Below are positions 1 to 5,982 of a stretch of DNA of 10,011 bases, piece by piece. This stretch comes from Alphaproteobacteria bacterium. GTDB taxonomy: Bacteria; Pseudomonadota; Alphaproteobacteria; Micavibrionales; Micavibrionaceae. Where the stretch lies: the NCBI GenBank assembly GCA_002701555.1, contig NZVS01000052.1, positions 1 to 10,011 on the forward strand, in the 5' to 3' direction. The position numbers and the translations under genes are program-made. How positions within the stretch are numbered: the first letter of the stretch is position 1; each line of letters begins with the position of its first letter. The notes under the pieces were generated by a model, which had not been told where the DNA came from, ran no database searches, and saw only the letters and a list, made by a program, of their open reading frames with translations.

Positions 1-655
1 AAACGGGAAAACTGTCCCAGCCATCAGAGGTGAGGCCACGTAACGGGAAAATATCGAAATACCTTCCCCCTGCAAACAAAATAATCAGTAGAATAGCAAA
101 CATAAAGGCAGGAATAGCGTATCCGACGAAGACAACTGCACTTGTCCAGATATCAAAAGACTGGCCGTCTCTAACTGCTTTTTTAATGCCAAGCGGAATT
201 GATATGAGATAGATAATTAATGTTGACCAGAGCCCCAGAGAAATGGAGACAGGCATCTTTTCCAGAACAAGGTCTATAACAGATATATCGCGGTAATAGC
301 TGTCGCCCAAATCAAAGCGGGCATAATCGCCGACCATTTTGAAAAACCTTTCATGGGCGGGTTTATCAAAACCATACATCGCCTCAAGCTCTTTAACAAA
401 GTCAGGGTCAAGGCCCTGAGCACCGCGATAGCCGCCTTGGCCACCAGTTACGCTTGCTTGCGAAGTGATGCCAGAATCACCGCCCCCGCCGCCGGTAAAG
501 CGTGATGTTGCGCTACTACCGTGGCCTTGCAACTCGGCGATCATACGTTCAACCGGCCCGCCCGGTACAAACTGAATTATTACAAAAGAAACAAGCATTA
601 TTCCGAGCAGTGTCGGAATAATTAAAGCCAGTCGCTTTAGAATATAATTAAACAT
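1..655 (-). CDS. yejB: ABC transporter permease YejB, 5' part (C-terminus beyond the left edge)
   Basis: Inner-membrane permease of a dipeptide/oligopeptide-family ABC importer of the Yej type (peptide and microcin C uptake in enterobacteria). Reading the minus strand from the ATG at 653-655 gives 218 open codons to the window edge; the family is about 360 residues, so roughly 60% is present. The start MFNYILKRLALIIPTLLG followed by QFVPGGPVE is the classic N-terminal membrane segment and motif of this permease family. After it comes a Gly/Ser-rich periplasmic stretch, then GYRGAQGLDPDF and YGFDKPAHERF, a YejB signature. Further membrane segments follow (LGLWSTLIIYLISIPLGI; AIPAFMFAILLIILFAGG). 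The cytoplasmic EAA loop would lie around or beyond the edge. It is 56 nt downstream of the phosphatase gene on the same strand and has no clear Shine-Dalgarno sequence. The gene is intact as far as it is visible. The family call is firm; the transported substrate is inferred from homologues. Confidence 0.93.
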   Translation of the reverse strand, partial: MFNYILKRLALIIPTLLGIMLVSFVIIQFVPGGPVERMIAELQGHGSSATSRFTGGGGGDSGITSQASVTGGQGGYRGAQGLDPDFVKELEAMYGFDKPAHERFFKMVGDYARFDLGDSYYRDISVIDLVLEKMPVSISLGLWSTLIIYLISIPLGIKKAVRDGQSFDIWTSAVVFVGYAIPAFMFAILLIILFAGGRYFDIFPLRGLTSDGWDSFPV

Positions 656-677
656 GATAGGATATAAAGTAGTTGAA

Positions 678-697
678 GCATGGCATCATGTCCATGC
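678..697 (-). other. Small hairpin between the phosphatase gene and yejB
   Basis: A perfect 6-bp inverted repeat, GCATGG and CCATGC, flanks an 8-nt loop in the short gap before yejB. On the transcribed minus strand it is not followed by a T run, so it is not a convincing terminator. It could be an mRNA processing or stability element within the operon, or chance. Confidence 0.25.
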
Positions 698-711
698 ACA
701 AGGGCGCGGAT

Positions 712-1353
712 TTAAACAAAATCTTTTGGTTTTCTGTTCCAGAATATGACGGACCATTCACTTTCATTCTCCTCTTTTTCAAGGCAACACAGAGCACCTG
801 TTGATATTTTAATATTATTTTCTTTCAGGAAAACATCGAAGTTACCGGTCAGGTGTGGGGCAAAACGCGCTACGCCGTTTGAAGTGATAACCAATATAGT
901 CTCACCTGTGTTTAAGGTATCAATATTTCGGGCAAAGTCCTTCCAGCCCTGAATAATTTTATCAGGTTCAACATTCCAGCCCTGTGGCACTGTGGCATCC
1001 TTATCCCATTTTTCTAAAGCCTCTTTTCCAACACGCGAGATAACATCTTCTTCAGTTTTGTTTTCATCAGGACCGTAATCGATCTCGTTAAAAATCGATT
1101 CTTTTGAAAGAGGAATTGGGTGCCCTGCAAGCTCTATTATTGGCTCTGCCATCTGATATGTTCGTTTAAGATTTGATGTGAAAATTGCATCCGGTAATAT
1201 ATTTTCGGCAACTAAATACCGTGCCAGATCGGAAGCCTGTTTGCGCCCTGTGGCCACCAGATCCAGATCAGTGCGCGCGCCAACCCTTGTAGGTATCTGA
1301 TCGGGCGTAAATGTGTTTCCATGTCTGGCAATAAGGAGCCGCGTTTTTACCAT
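712..1353 (-). CDS. Histidine phosphatase (phosphoglycerate mutase-like) superfamily protein, second catalytic His not conserved
   Basis: A 213-residue cytoplasmic protein of the histidine phosphatase superfamily; substrate unknown. The N-terminal RHG signature is LLIARHGNT, with H11 as the expected phospho-accepting histidine and R10 beside it. SNLKRTYQMAEP (R64) matches the second phosphate-binding arginine region, and NEIDYG (E90) matches the usual acidic proton-donor region. In the C-terminal strand-loop, where most members have S-H-G-G before the conserved Arg, this protein reads VITSNGVARF: the second histidine position is S158, while G160 and R163 remain. Activity may be altered or use a variant mechanism. 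The start is supported by GAGG eight nt before the ATG. It begins 3 nt after kdsB, so translation is probably coupled. The context suggests a role in Kdo metabolism, for example removing phosphate from Kdo-8-phosphate in place of KdsC, but this is only a guess. A general sugar-phosphate phosphatase is equally possible. Confidence 0.85.
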   Translation of the reverse strand: MVKTRLLIARHGNTFTPDQIPTRVGARTDLDLVATGRKQASDLARYLVAENILPDAIFTSNLKRTYQMAEPIIELAGHPIPLSKESIFNEIDYGPDENKTEEDVISRVGKEALEKWDKDATVPQGWNVEPDKIIQGWKDFARNIDTLNTGETILVITSNGVARFAPHLTGNFDVFLKENNIKISTGALCCLEKEENESEWSVIFWNRKPKDFV

Positions 1354-1356
1354 TCT

Positions 1357-2163
1357 TTAAACCTCATCAAAATCTTTTAAAAGTTCTTCTGCTCGTGCCA
1401 GATCATCGGGTGTATCCACACCCGACATTGCGGGACGGTCTTTGTAATCAACGATAACGGCGCGTATACGCATATTGTTTTCAAGGAGCCTTAATTGTTC
1501 CAAGCCTTCAAGTGCCTCATAACTTCCCTCATCCAGATCAACATATTTTTCTAGCGCAGGCAATGAATATGCATATAAACCGATATGTCTGTAGACAGGT
1601 GATATTTCGGTAAGTGCTCTTAATTTATCTTCCTTACGGATAGCCGGAATTATATTTTTTGAAAACCAGAGAGCGTTTCTGTCCTTATCCAGAATAGCAG
1701 TTGTACCGCTGAACGGGTTGGTCAGTTTCTGGTCTCTCAATTTATCAAGTTGTTCCCAACTCAGCCGCGTGACGGGAGTGATAACATCAGTATCGGGGTT
1801 ATTAATATAATCATCAATAACATCGCGTACAAAATCCCACGGGGTAAAAGGGGCATCACCCTGCAGGTTAACAACAAAATCAGGCTTAGTGTCCAGCTTA
1901 GTAACGGCCTCCATTACACGGTCCGTGCCGGTCGGACAATCAGGGGAGGTCAACACGAATGGTATGTTTTCCTCCTCGCAATAAGAAGATATGCGCCCGT
2001 CATCCGTTGCAACAACCACCTCTACATTATCAATGTTATCTGAAGCCTTCAGAGCCGTTTGATATACGCGGGATAGCATTGCCTGCCCACCAAGCATGGC
2101 CAGAGGTTTACCAGGGAAGCGGGTAGAGGCAAAACGCGCGGGAATGATTATCGCTATATTCAT
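1357..2163 (-). CDS. kdsB: 3-deoxy-manno-octulosonate cytidylyltransferase (CMP-Kdo synthetase)
   Basis: Activates Kdo with CTP to give CMP-Kdo, the donor for the lipopolysaccharide inner core, in the cytoplasm. The 268 residues compare with about 250 in typical KdsB. The N-terminal nucleotide-binding signature IPARFASTRFPGKPLAML (8-25) is clear, followed by VVATDDGRI (50-58), CPTGTDRVMEA (76-86), VVNLQGDAPF (97-106), YRHIGLYAYS (191-200), LEGLEQLRLLEN (218-229) and SGVDTPDDL (247-255), whose Asp is expected to help bind metal. The fold and most motifs match KdsB, but the usual QGDEP is QGDAP here, and the segment around 150-175 (NPFSGTTAILDK, NALWFSKNIIP) is divergent. An enzyme for a Kdo-like sugar, such as the 8-amino variant, cannot be excluded. 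The gene starts 3 nt after the yejA stop; AGGA about 10 nt upstream, inside the end of yejA, is a plausible ribosome site. Translation is probably coupled to yejA. Confidence 0.92.
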   Translation of the reverse strand: MNIAIIIPARFASTRFPGKPLAMLGGQAMLSRVYQTALKASDNIDNVEVVVATDDGRISSYCEEENIPFVLTSPDCPTGTDRVMEAVTKLDTKPDFVVNLQGDAPFTPWDFVRDVIDDYINNPDTDVITPVTRLSWEQLDKLRDQKLTNPFSGTTAILDKDRNALWFSKNIIPAIRKEDKLRALTEISPVYRHIGLYAYSLPALEKYVDLDEGSYEALEGLEQLRLLENNMRIRAVIVDYKDRPAMSGVDTPDDLARAEELLKDFDEV

Positions 2164-2166
2164 GGC

Positions 2167-4017
2167 TTAATTATCCTGCTCTACCCACCAAGTATCGCTG
2201 ATGCCGGGTGTCAGGTCAGAGAGGGTTTCTGGGCGGGATAGTTTGTTCCAATAGGCAATACGCCATTTGTCAAAATGCCAGTGTGGTACTACATAATGGT
2301 TCCAAAGCAAGACACGGTCCAAAGCCCTCGTGCGTGCAACCAGCTCGTCACGAGAGGGAGCTTCTATAACCATACGGATCAGCTCGTCAATCACCGGGTT
2401 TTTAATGCCAATATAATTTCTGGATCCTGGAATATCGGCTTTTTCGGATCCCCAGAAATCAAGCTGCTCGTTCCCGGGCGAAGATGATTGGCCAATTGAC
2501 ATGATGGTCATATCATAATCATAATTATTCATACGATTTTGGTATTGTGCAGAATCTACGGCGCGGAAATTTGCATCGACACCTATACGTTTCAAGTTTC
2601 GGATAAAGGGTAGTGTCCATCTTTCAAAAACAGGATTGCCGTCAATAATTTCAAAGCGCAGAGGTGTCCCAGTATCTTTATGTACGCGCACACCATTTTT
2701 GCCAAGAATATAACCTGCTTCTTCAAGAAGTTCTGCGGCCACCCTGAGATTGGCGCGAATATTGCCCGAACCGTCAGAGGCAGGGGGGCTGTATTCTTCG
2801 GTAAAAACCTTATTTGGAAGTTGGTCACGGAACTCTTCAAGGATTTCAAGCTCACGACCTTGAGGTATGCCGTTGGAAGCCAATTCTGAATTTTCAAAAT
2901 AACTTTTTGTCCGTGTATAAGAGCCATAGGCGAACTGTTTGTTTGACCAATCAAAATCAAAGGCATAACCAATAGCTTCGCGAACTTTGGGGTCTTTGAA
3001 AATATCGCGTCGCAAATTAAATATATACCCCTGCATACCGGCGGGGCGTCCATTTTGGATTTCTTCCTTTTGAATATCTCCTGAATTTACTGCGGGTGTC
3101 TTATAAGCAGTAGCCCATAATTTCGCTGTATTTTCGAGGCGGACATCATATGCCCCTGAAAGAAAAGCTTCTAATGCAACATTGTCATCAAGATAATAGT
3201 CATAGACGATATTTTTAAAGTTATAACGTCCCTTATTTATACTAAGATCAGATCCCCACCAATCATCTCGTTTGGTATAGGTAATAGACCTTCCGGGCAC
3301 GACCTGATCTATTTTGTATGGACCACTTCCCATGGGGGGGGATAACGTAGTTTTGGAAAAGTCGTGTGACTCTCCGCTCCAATAAGTCTCAGGCAATACG
3401 GGCATTTGACTTAAGATAAGGGGCAGTTCAGCGTTTCCATTGTGAAGGAAAGTAAATTTTACACGAGAAGGGCTTGTCGCTGTCACATTTTTAACATCAC
3501 CGTAATAAGCTTTAAAGAAAGGTGTCCCTTTTTCCATTAATGTATTAAAACTCCAGACAACATCTTTGGCAGTGACTGGAGATCCATCGGCCCATTTAGC
3601 CTCAGGTCTCAAATTGAAAGCGACCCAAGAACGGTCTTCAGGAAGTTCAATCGTTTCGGCTAAAAGCCCATACATAGTAAAAGGCTCGTCATTGCTTTGT
3701 TCCATCAAGCTTTCGAACACAAGATTACTTCCAAGAAACGTCAGGCCTGCTGCCGGACTTCCTTTTACGATATAAGGATTTAGCGAATCAAAACTGCCGA
3801 GTGCGGATAATTTTAATGTTCCGCCTTTCGGGGCATTTGGGTTAGCATAATCAAAATGTGTGTAATTCGGCCCGTATTTTACCTCGCCATGCATAGACAC
3901 AGCATGCTGTGGGATGGGAAGATTGGAAGCATTGGCAGAGCTATCTGTATTCTGAGCCAGACTGTTTAAAGGCCAGAACAATACCAGCCCGATCAATAAA
4001 TATTTTTTGTAAGACAT
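2167..4017 (-). CDS. yejA: Periplasmic peptide-binding protein YejA (ABC transporter, solute-binding family 5)
   Basis: Captures peptides in the periplasm and delivers them to the YejB/YejE permease. The best start is the ATG at 4015-4017, giving 616 residues (E. coli YejA is about 600). It opens with a textbook signal peptide, MSYKKYLLIGLVLFWPLNSLA, with likely cleavage after LAQ or near it. A longer frame exists from a TTG at 4065, but its first codons translate the terminator hairpin at 4036-4062, so I reject it. YejA and family-5 features include HGEVKYGPNYTHFDYANP, NAPKGGTLKLSALGSFDSLN, FESLMEQ, LPEDRSWVAFNLRPEAKWAD, SPVTAKDVVWSFNTL, IFNLRRDIFKDPKVREAI (the part of the family touching bound peptide), NYDYDMTI and a C-terminal HWHFDKWRIAYW. 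No clear Shine-Dalgarno sequence precedes the ATG, and only 18 nt separate it from the terminator T run. kdsB follows 3 nt downstream; the partner permease yejB is two genes further on. Family call firm; ligand inferred. Confidence 0.93.
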   Translation of the reverse strand: MSYKKYLLIGLVLFWPLNSLAQNTDSSANASNLPIPQHAVSMHGEVKYGPNYTHFDYANPNAPKGGTLKLSALGSFDSLNPYIVKGSPAAGLTFLGSNLVFESLMEQSNDEPFTMYGLLAETIELPEDRSWVAFNLRPEAKWADGSPVTAKDVVWSFNTLMEKGTPFFKAYYGDVKNVTATSPSRVKFTFLHNGNAELPLILSQMPVLPETYWSGESHDFSKTTLSPPMGSGPYKIDQVVPGRSITYTKRDDWWGSDLSINKGRYNFKNIVYDYYLDDNVALEAFLSGAYDVRLENTAKLWATAYKTPAVNSGDIQKEEIQNGRPAGMQGYIFNLRRDIFKDPKVREAIGYAFDFDWSNKQFAYGSYTRTKSYFENSELASNGIPQGRELEILEEFRDQLPNKVFTEEYSPPASDGSGNIRANLRVAAELLEEAGYILGKNGVRVHKDTGTPLRFEIIDGNPVFERWTLPFIRNLKRIGVDANFRAVDSAQYQNRMNNYDYDMTIMSIGQSSSPGNEQLDFWGSEKADIPGSRNYIGIKNPVIDELIRMVIEAPSRDELVARTRALDRVLLWNHYVVPHWHFDKWRIAYWNKLSRPETLSDLTPGISDTWWVEQDN

Positions 4018-4035
4018 GAGTATAATATTAGCGTT

Positions 4036-4062
4036 AAAAAACCCGGCTGCAAAGGCCGGGTT
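4036..4062 (-). terminator. Intrinsic terminator of the 4096-4578 gene, in the yejA leader
   Basis: On the minus strand an 8-bp GC-rich stem (AACCCGGC pairing with GCCGGGTT, arms at 4055-4062 and 4040-4047, 7-nt loop) runs straight into a run of six T, two of them within the stem end. It lies 33 nt after the stop of the small exported-protein gene and 18 nt before the yejA start. The plus strand has no T run after the stem, so it acts in the minus direction only. Incomplete termination would feed transcripts into yejA. Confidence 0.85.
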
Positions 4063-4095
4063 CAAAATATTAGCTATTTTTTAATAAAAAGAGTT

Positions 4096-4578
4096 TTAAG
4101 CAGAAGGAGCGAAGTCTCTATATACGATTTGTACTTCAGGCGATTCAACTTCATCTGGCTGGTCTGGCACAACGCATTCATCACCTGTCAACGACAAGCC
4201 GGTGTGCCCACCAATTTTGTTTTTCAGACCTTTTCCACCTAGAAGGCCAGCTTCGGCGATTCCGCCGAGGAAAGCATCTAGAGCGTCCATCTCTGAGCGT
4301 TCAGTAGTTGAAAAAACATCGTCGCTATAGCTTCCTGCGATTTCAGTAAAAATCTCGTCGACTTTGGTTTCGGTATCTCTATCTGACATATAGGCAGTCA
4401 TCGTCACTACTGATCCGTCAGCGGAACAGGCCTGGAACTCAGTTTCATAGGTGGTAACCATCTCACCTTGATATTCTTGTGTGTGCTCTGTGCTTTTTAC
4501 AATTTCAGCCTGAGCCATAGTTGGTGCAAGACCCATAGCTGTAAGTGGAAGCGCTGCTTTCAAAAATGCAGTTTTCAT
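4096..4578 (-). CDS. Small exported protein of unknown function
   Basis: I do not recognise this 160-residue protein. It starts with a clear Sec signal peptide (MKTAFLKAALPLTAMGLAPTMAQA, likely cut after A24), leaving a mature periplasmic or secreted protein of about 136 residues. The mature part is acidic and rich in Thr, Ser, Glu and Asp. It has only two cysteines, C51 (FQACSADGS) and C135 (GDECVVPD), that could form one disulfide, a glycine-rich stretch in the middle (AFLGGIAEAGLLGGKGLKNKIGG, about 102-124), and a proline/acid-rich C-terminal part (PDQPDEVESPEVQ). There are no membrane segments after the signal and no lipobox. GAGGT seven nt before the ATG supports the start. The gene is flanked by the probable recA terminator upstream and its own strong terminator downstream, so it looks like a single-gene transcription unit. 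It is surely a real gene given signal, ribosome site and terminator; function unknown. Confidence 0.8.
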   Translation of the reverse strand: MKTAFLKAALPLTAMGLAPTMAQAEIVKSTEHTQEYQGEMVTTYETEFQACSADGSVVTMTAYMSDRDTETKVDEIFTEIAGSYSDDVFSTTERSEMDALDAFLGGIAEAGLLGGKGLKNKIGGHTGLSLTGDECVVPDQPDEVESPEVQIVYRDFAPSA

Positions 4579-4659
4579 TGATAGTACCTCGTCTGTTATA
4601 TGTTTTTTTTATTTATCTTTTAATATGACTAGCACTTTGAAAATAGTAATGCAAATAAC

Positions 4660-4686
4660 AATGCCCGATTACGAGAACCGGGCATT
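4660..4686 (-). terminator. Probable terminator of recA
   Basis: An 8-bp inverted repeat (AATGCCCG at 4660-4667 and CGGGCATT at 4679-4686, 11-nt loop) lies 33 nt after the recA stop. On the minus strand it is followed by a T-rich but interrupted stretch (TTGTTATTTG), so it is weaker than the terminator at 4036-4062. The rest of this 141-nt gap (4579-4719) must hold the promoter of the small exported-protein gene; I see no box good enough to call. Confidence 0.6.
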
Positions 4687-4719
4687 ATTATATTTATACT
4701 AACCTGATAAAAAATTTAT

Positions 4720-5847
4720 TTAGCTGGCTTTTTTGGCTTTTGGCTTCTTTTCTTCGACTTCTGTTTCTTCGGTTGGCTCGGTATCATTTTCGGCACCAAC
4801 GAGCATTGCATCGGCAACAAGGCCTGCATTTTTCCGAATCTGGGCTTCAAGCTTTTGGGCCACTTCCGGATTATCGCGCATAAATTGCTTGGCGTTTTCA
4901 CGACCCTGACCAATGCGTTGGTCATCGTAAGAAAACCATGATCCGGCCTTATCAACAATATCGGCTTGTACCCCAAGATCTATAAGCTCACCCATTTTGG
5001 AAATACCCTCACCATACATGATATCGAATTCAACCTGACGGAAGGGAGGTGCCATCTTGTTCTTTACAACTTTAACCCGGGTTTGGTTTCCTGTAACCGT
5101 GTCGCGGTCTTTGATGGAGCCGATCCTACGGATATCAAGCCTCACAGAAGAGTAGAATTTCAATGCATTACCACCAGTTGTTGTCTCGGGAGAGCCAAAC
5201 ATTACACCTATTTTCATTCTGATCTGGTTAATAAAGATAACAACACAGCGCGATTTAGAAATAGATCCTGTGATTTTTCGCAAAGCCTGCGACATCAATC
5301 TGGCTTGTAGCCCCATATGGGAATCACCCATATCGCCTTCAAGTTCGGCGCGCGGTACAAGTGCTGCAACAGAGTCTACAACGAGAACATCAACTGCACC
5401 CGAACGGACAAGTGTGTCAGCAATTTCTAGGGCTTGTTCCCCGGCATCAGGTTGGGAGATAAGAAGGTTATCAACATCAACTCCCAGTTTTTTAGCATAT
5501 GAAGGATCGAGTGCGTGTTCTGCATCCACAATAGCACATGTTCCGCCGGCTTTCTGGGCCTCTGCCATAACATGCAACGCCAATGTCGTTTTACCTGAAG
5601 ATTCCGGCCCGTAAATTTCTATAATACGCCCTCTTGGAAGTCCGCCAATACCAAGGCCAATATCAAGACCAAGTGATCCGGTTGAGATAGCCTCAACATT
5701 CATGGTGTTGTTTTCGCCCGTCAGCTTCATGATAGAACCCTTACCAAAGGCGCGCTCTATTTGTGAAAGTGCTGCATCTAGTGCTTTTTGTTTATCGCTG
5801 GAATTGCTCATATCGGTATTCTTCCCTTTAAGTGGTGTGACAGTCAT
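4720..5847 (-). CDS. recA: Recombinase RecA
   Basis: ATP-dependent DNA strand-exchange protein and co-protease for LexA cleavage, in the cytoplasm. From the ATG at 5847 it has 375 residues (E. coli 353). Core motifs are present: KALDAALSQIERAFGKGSIM (21-40), Walker A GPESSGKTT (80-88), DAEHALDPSYA (108-117), Walker B VLVVDSV (154-160), DNA-binding loop 1 around 170-191 (GDMGDSHMGLQARLMSQALR), and the NQIRMKIGVMFGSPETTTGG segment (207-226) that includes loop 2. The C-terminus has the usual acidic stretch (TEPTEETEVEE) but then ends in a lysine-rich tail, KKPKAKKAS. Two starts are possible. The one at 5847 has AAGGGG seven nt upstream and gives the short N-terminal extension common in alphaproteobacterial RecA. 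The ATG at 5811 (MSNSSDKQK) has GGGAAG about nine nt upstream and matches the enterobacterial length. I prefer 5847. Upstream lies an SOS box, and cckA is immediately beyond. Confidence 0.98.
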   Translation of the reverse strand: MTVTPLKGKNTDMSNSSDKQKALDAALSQIERAFGKGSIMKLTGENNTMNVEAISTGSLGLDIGLGIGGLPRGRIIEIYGPESSGKTTLALHVMAEAQKAGGTCAIVDAEHALDPSYAKKLGVDVDNLLISQPDAGEQALEIADTLVRSGAVDVLVVDSVAALVPRAELEGDMGDSHMGLQARLMSQALRKITGSISKSRCVVIFINQIRMKIGVMFGSPETTTGGNALKFYSSVRLDIRRIGSIKDRDTVTGNQTRVKVVKNKMAPPFRQVEFDIMYGEGISKMGELIDLGVQADIVDKAGSWFSYDDQRIGQGRENAKQFMRDNPEVAQKLEAQIRKNAGLVADAMLVGAENDTEPTEETEVEEKKPKAKKAS

Positions 5848-5929
5848 CTGGTATCCCCTTTCATCTGTGGCATAGTTTCCGGCTGTTTACAAAGAAAATC
5901 CGGAAGCCGATCATCTTGTTCTTGGGATA

Positions 5930-5958
5930 ATTGGAACATGTTTTGTTCTCTCTGTAAA
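5930..5958 (-). promoter_or_regulatory. Possible recA promoter
   Basis: On the minus strand, TTTACA (5953-5958, five of six matches to the -35 consensus) and TCCAAT (5930-5935, four of six) are 17 nt apart. They lie directly downstream of the SOS box, so bound LexA would abut or cover the -35 box. The leader to the start at 5847 would be about 75 nt. The TTGTTC elements in the SOS box are alternative -35 candidates, so the exact promoter is uncertain. Confidence 0.35.
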
Positions 5959-5973
5959 GAACAAAATAAGAAC
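5959..5973 (-). promoter_or_regulatory. LexA-binding SOS box of recA (alphaproteobacterial type)
   Basis: On the minus strand the sequence is GTTC-TTATTTT-GTTC, an exact match to the alphaproteobacterial LexA direct repeat GTTC-N7-GTTC. It lies 10 bp past the cckA stop codon and about 110 bp before the recA start, the expected place for SOS control of recA. Further half-sites follow downstream (5945-5948, 5934-5937 and 5918-5921). Confidence 0.85.
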
Positions 5974-5982
5974 AAATATGTT

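Noticed and set aside
2424..2453. Two GGATCC sites close together in yejA
   Set aside because: Both fall in coding sequence and are explained by codons; no longer repeat surrounds them.
2592..3053. 153-codon open frame on the minus strand inside yejA
   Set aside because: It lies wholly within yejA in another frame, has low-complexity composition for a real protein, no ribosome site and no recognisable motif; yejA is certain over this stretch.
4018..4065. Longer N-terminus of YejA from a TTG start
   Set aside because: Its first residues are encoded by the terminator stem and T run, and the following ATG gives a perfect signal peptide at the N-terminus.
4966..5614. Two 114-codon plus-strand open frames opposite recA
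   Set aside because: They are antisense to firmly identified recA sequence and show no protein-like motifs.
5877..5909. Inverted repeats TTCCGG/CCGGAA and CGGCT/AGCCG in the recA leader
   Set aside because: Short overlapping stems with long loops and no T run; not enough to call a terminator or riboswitch.
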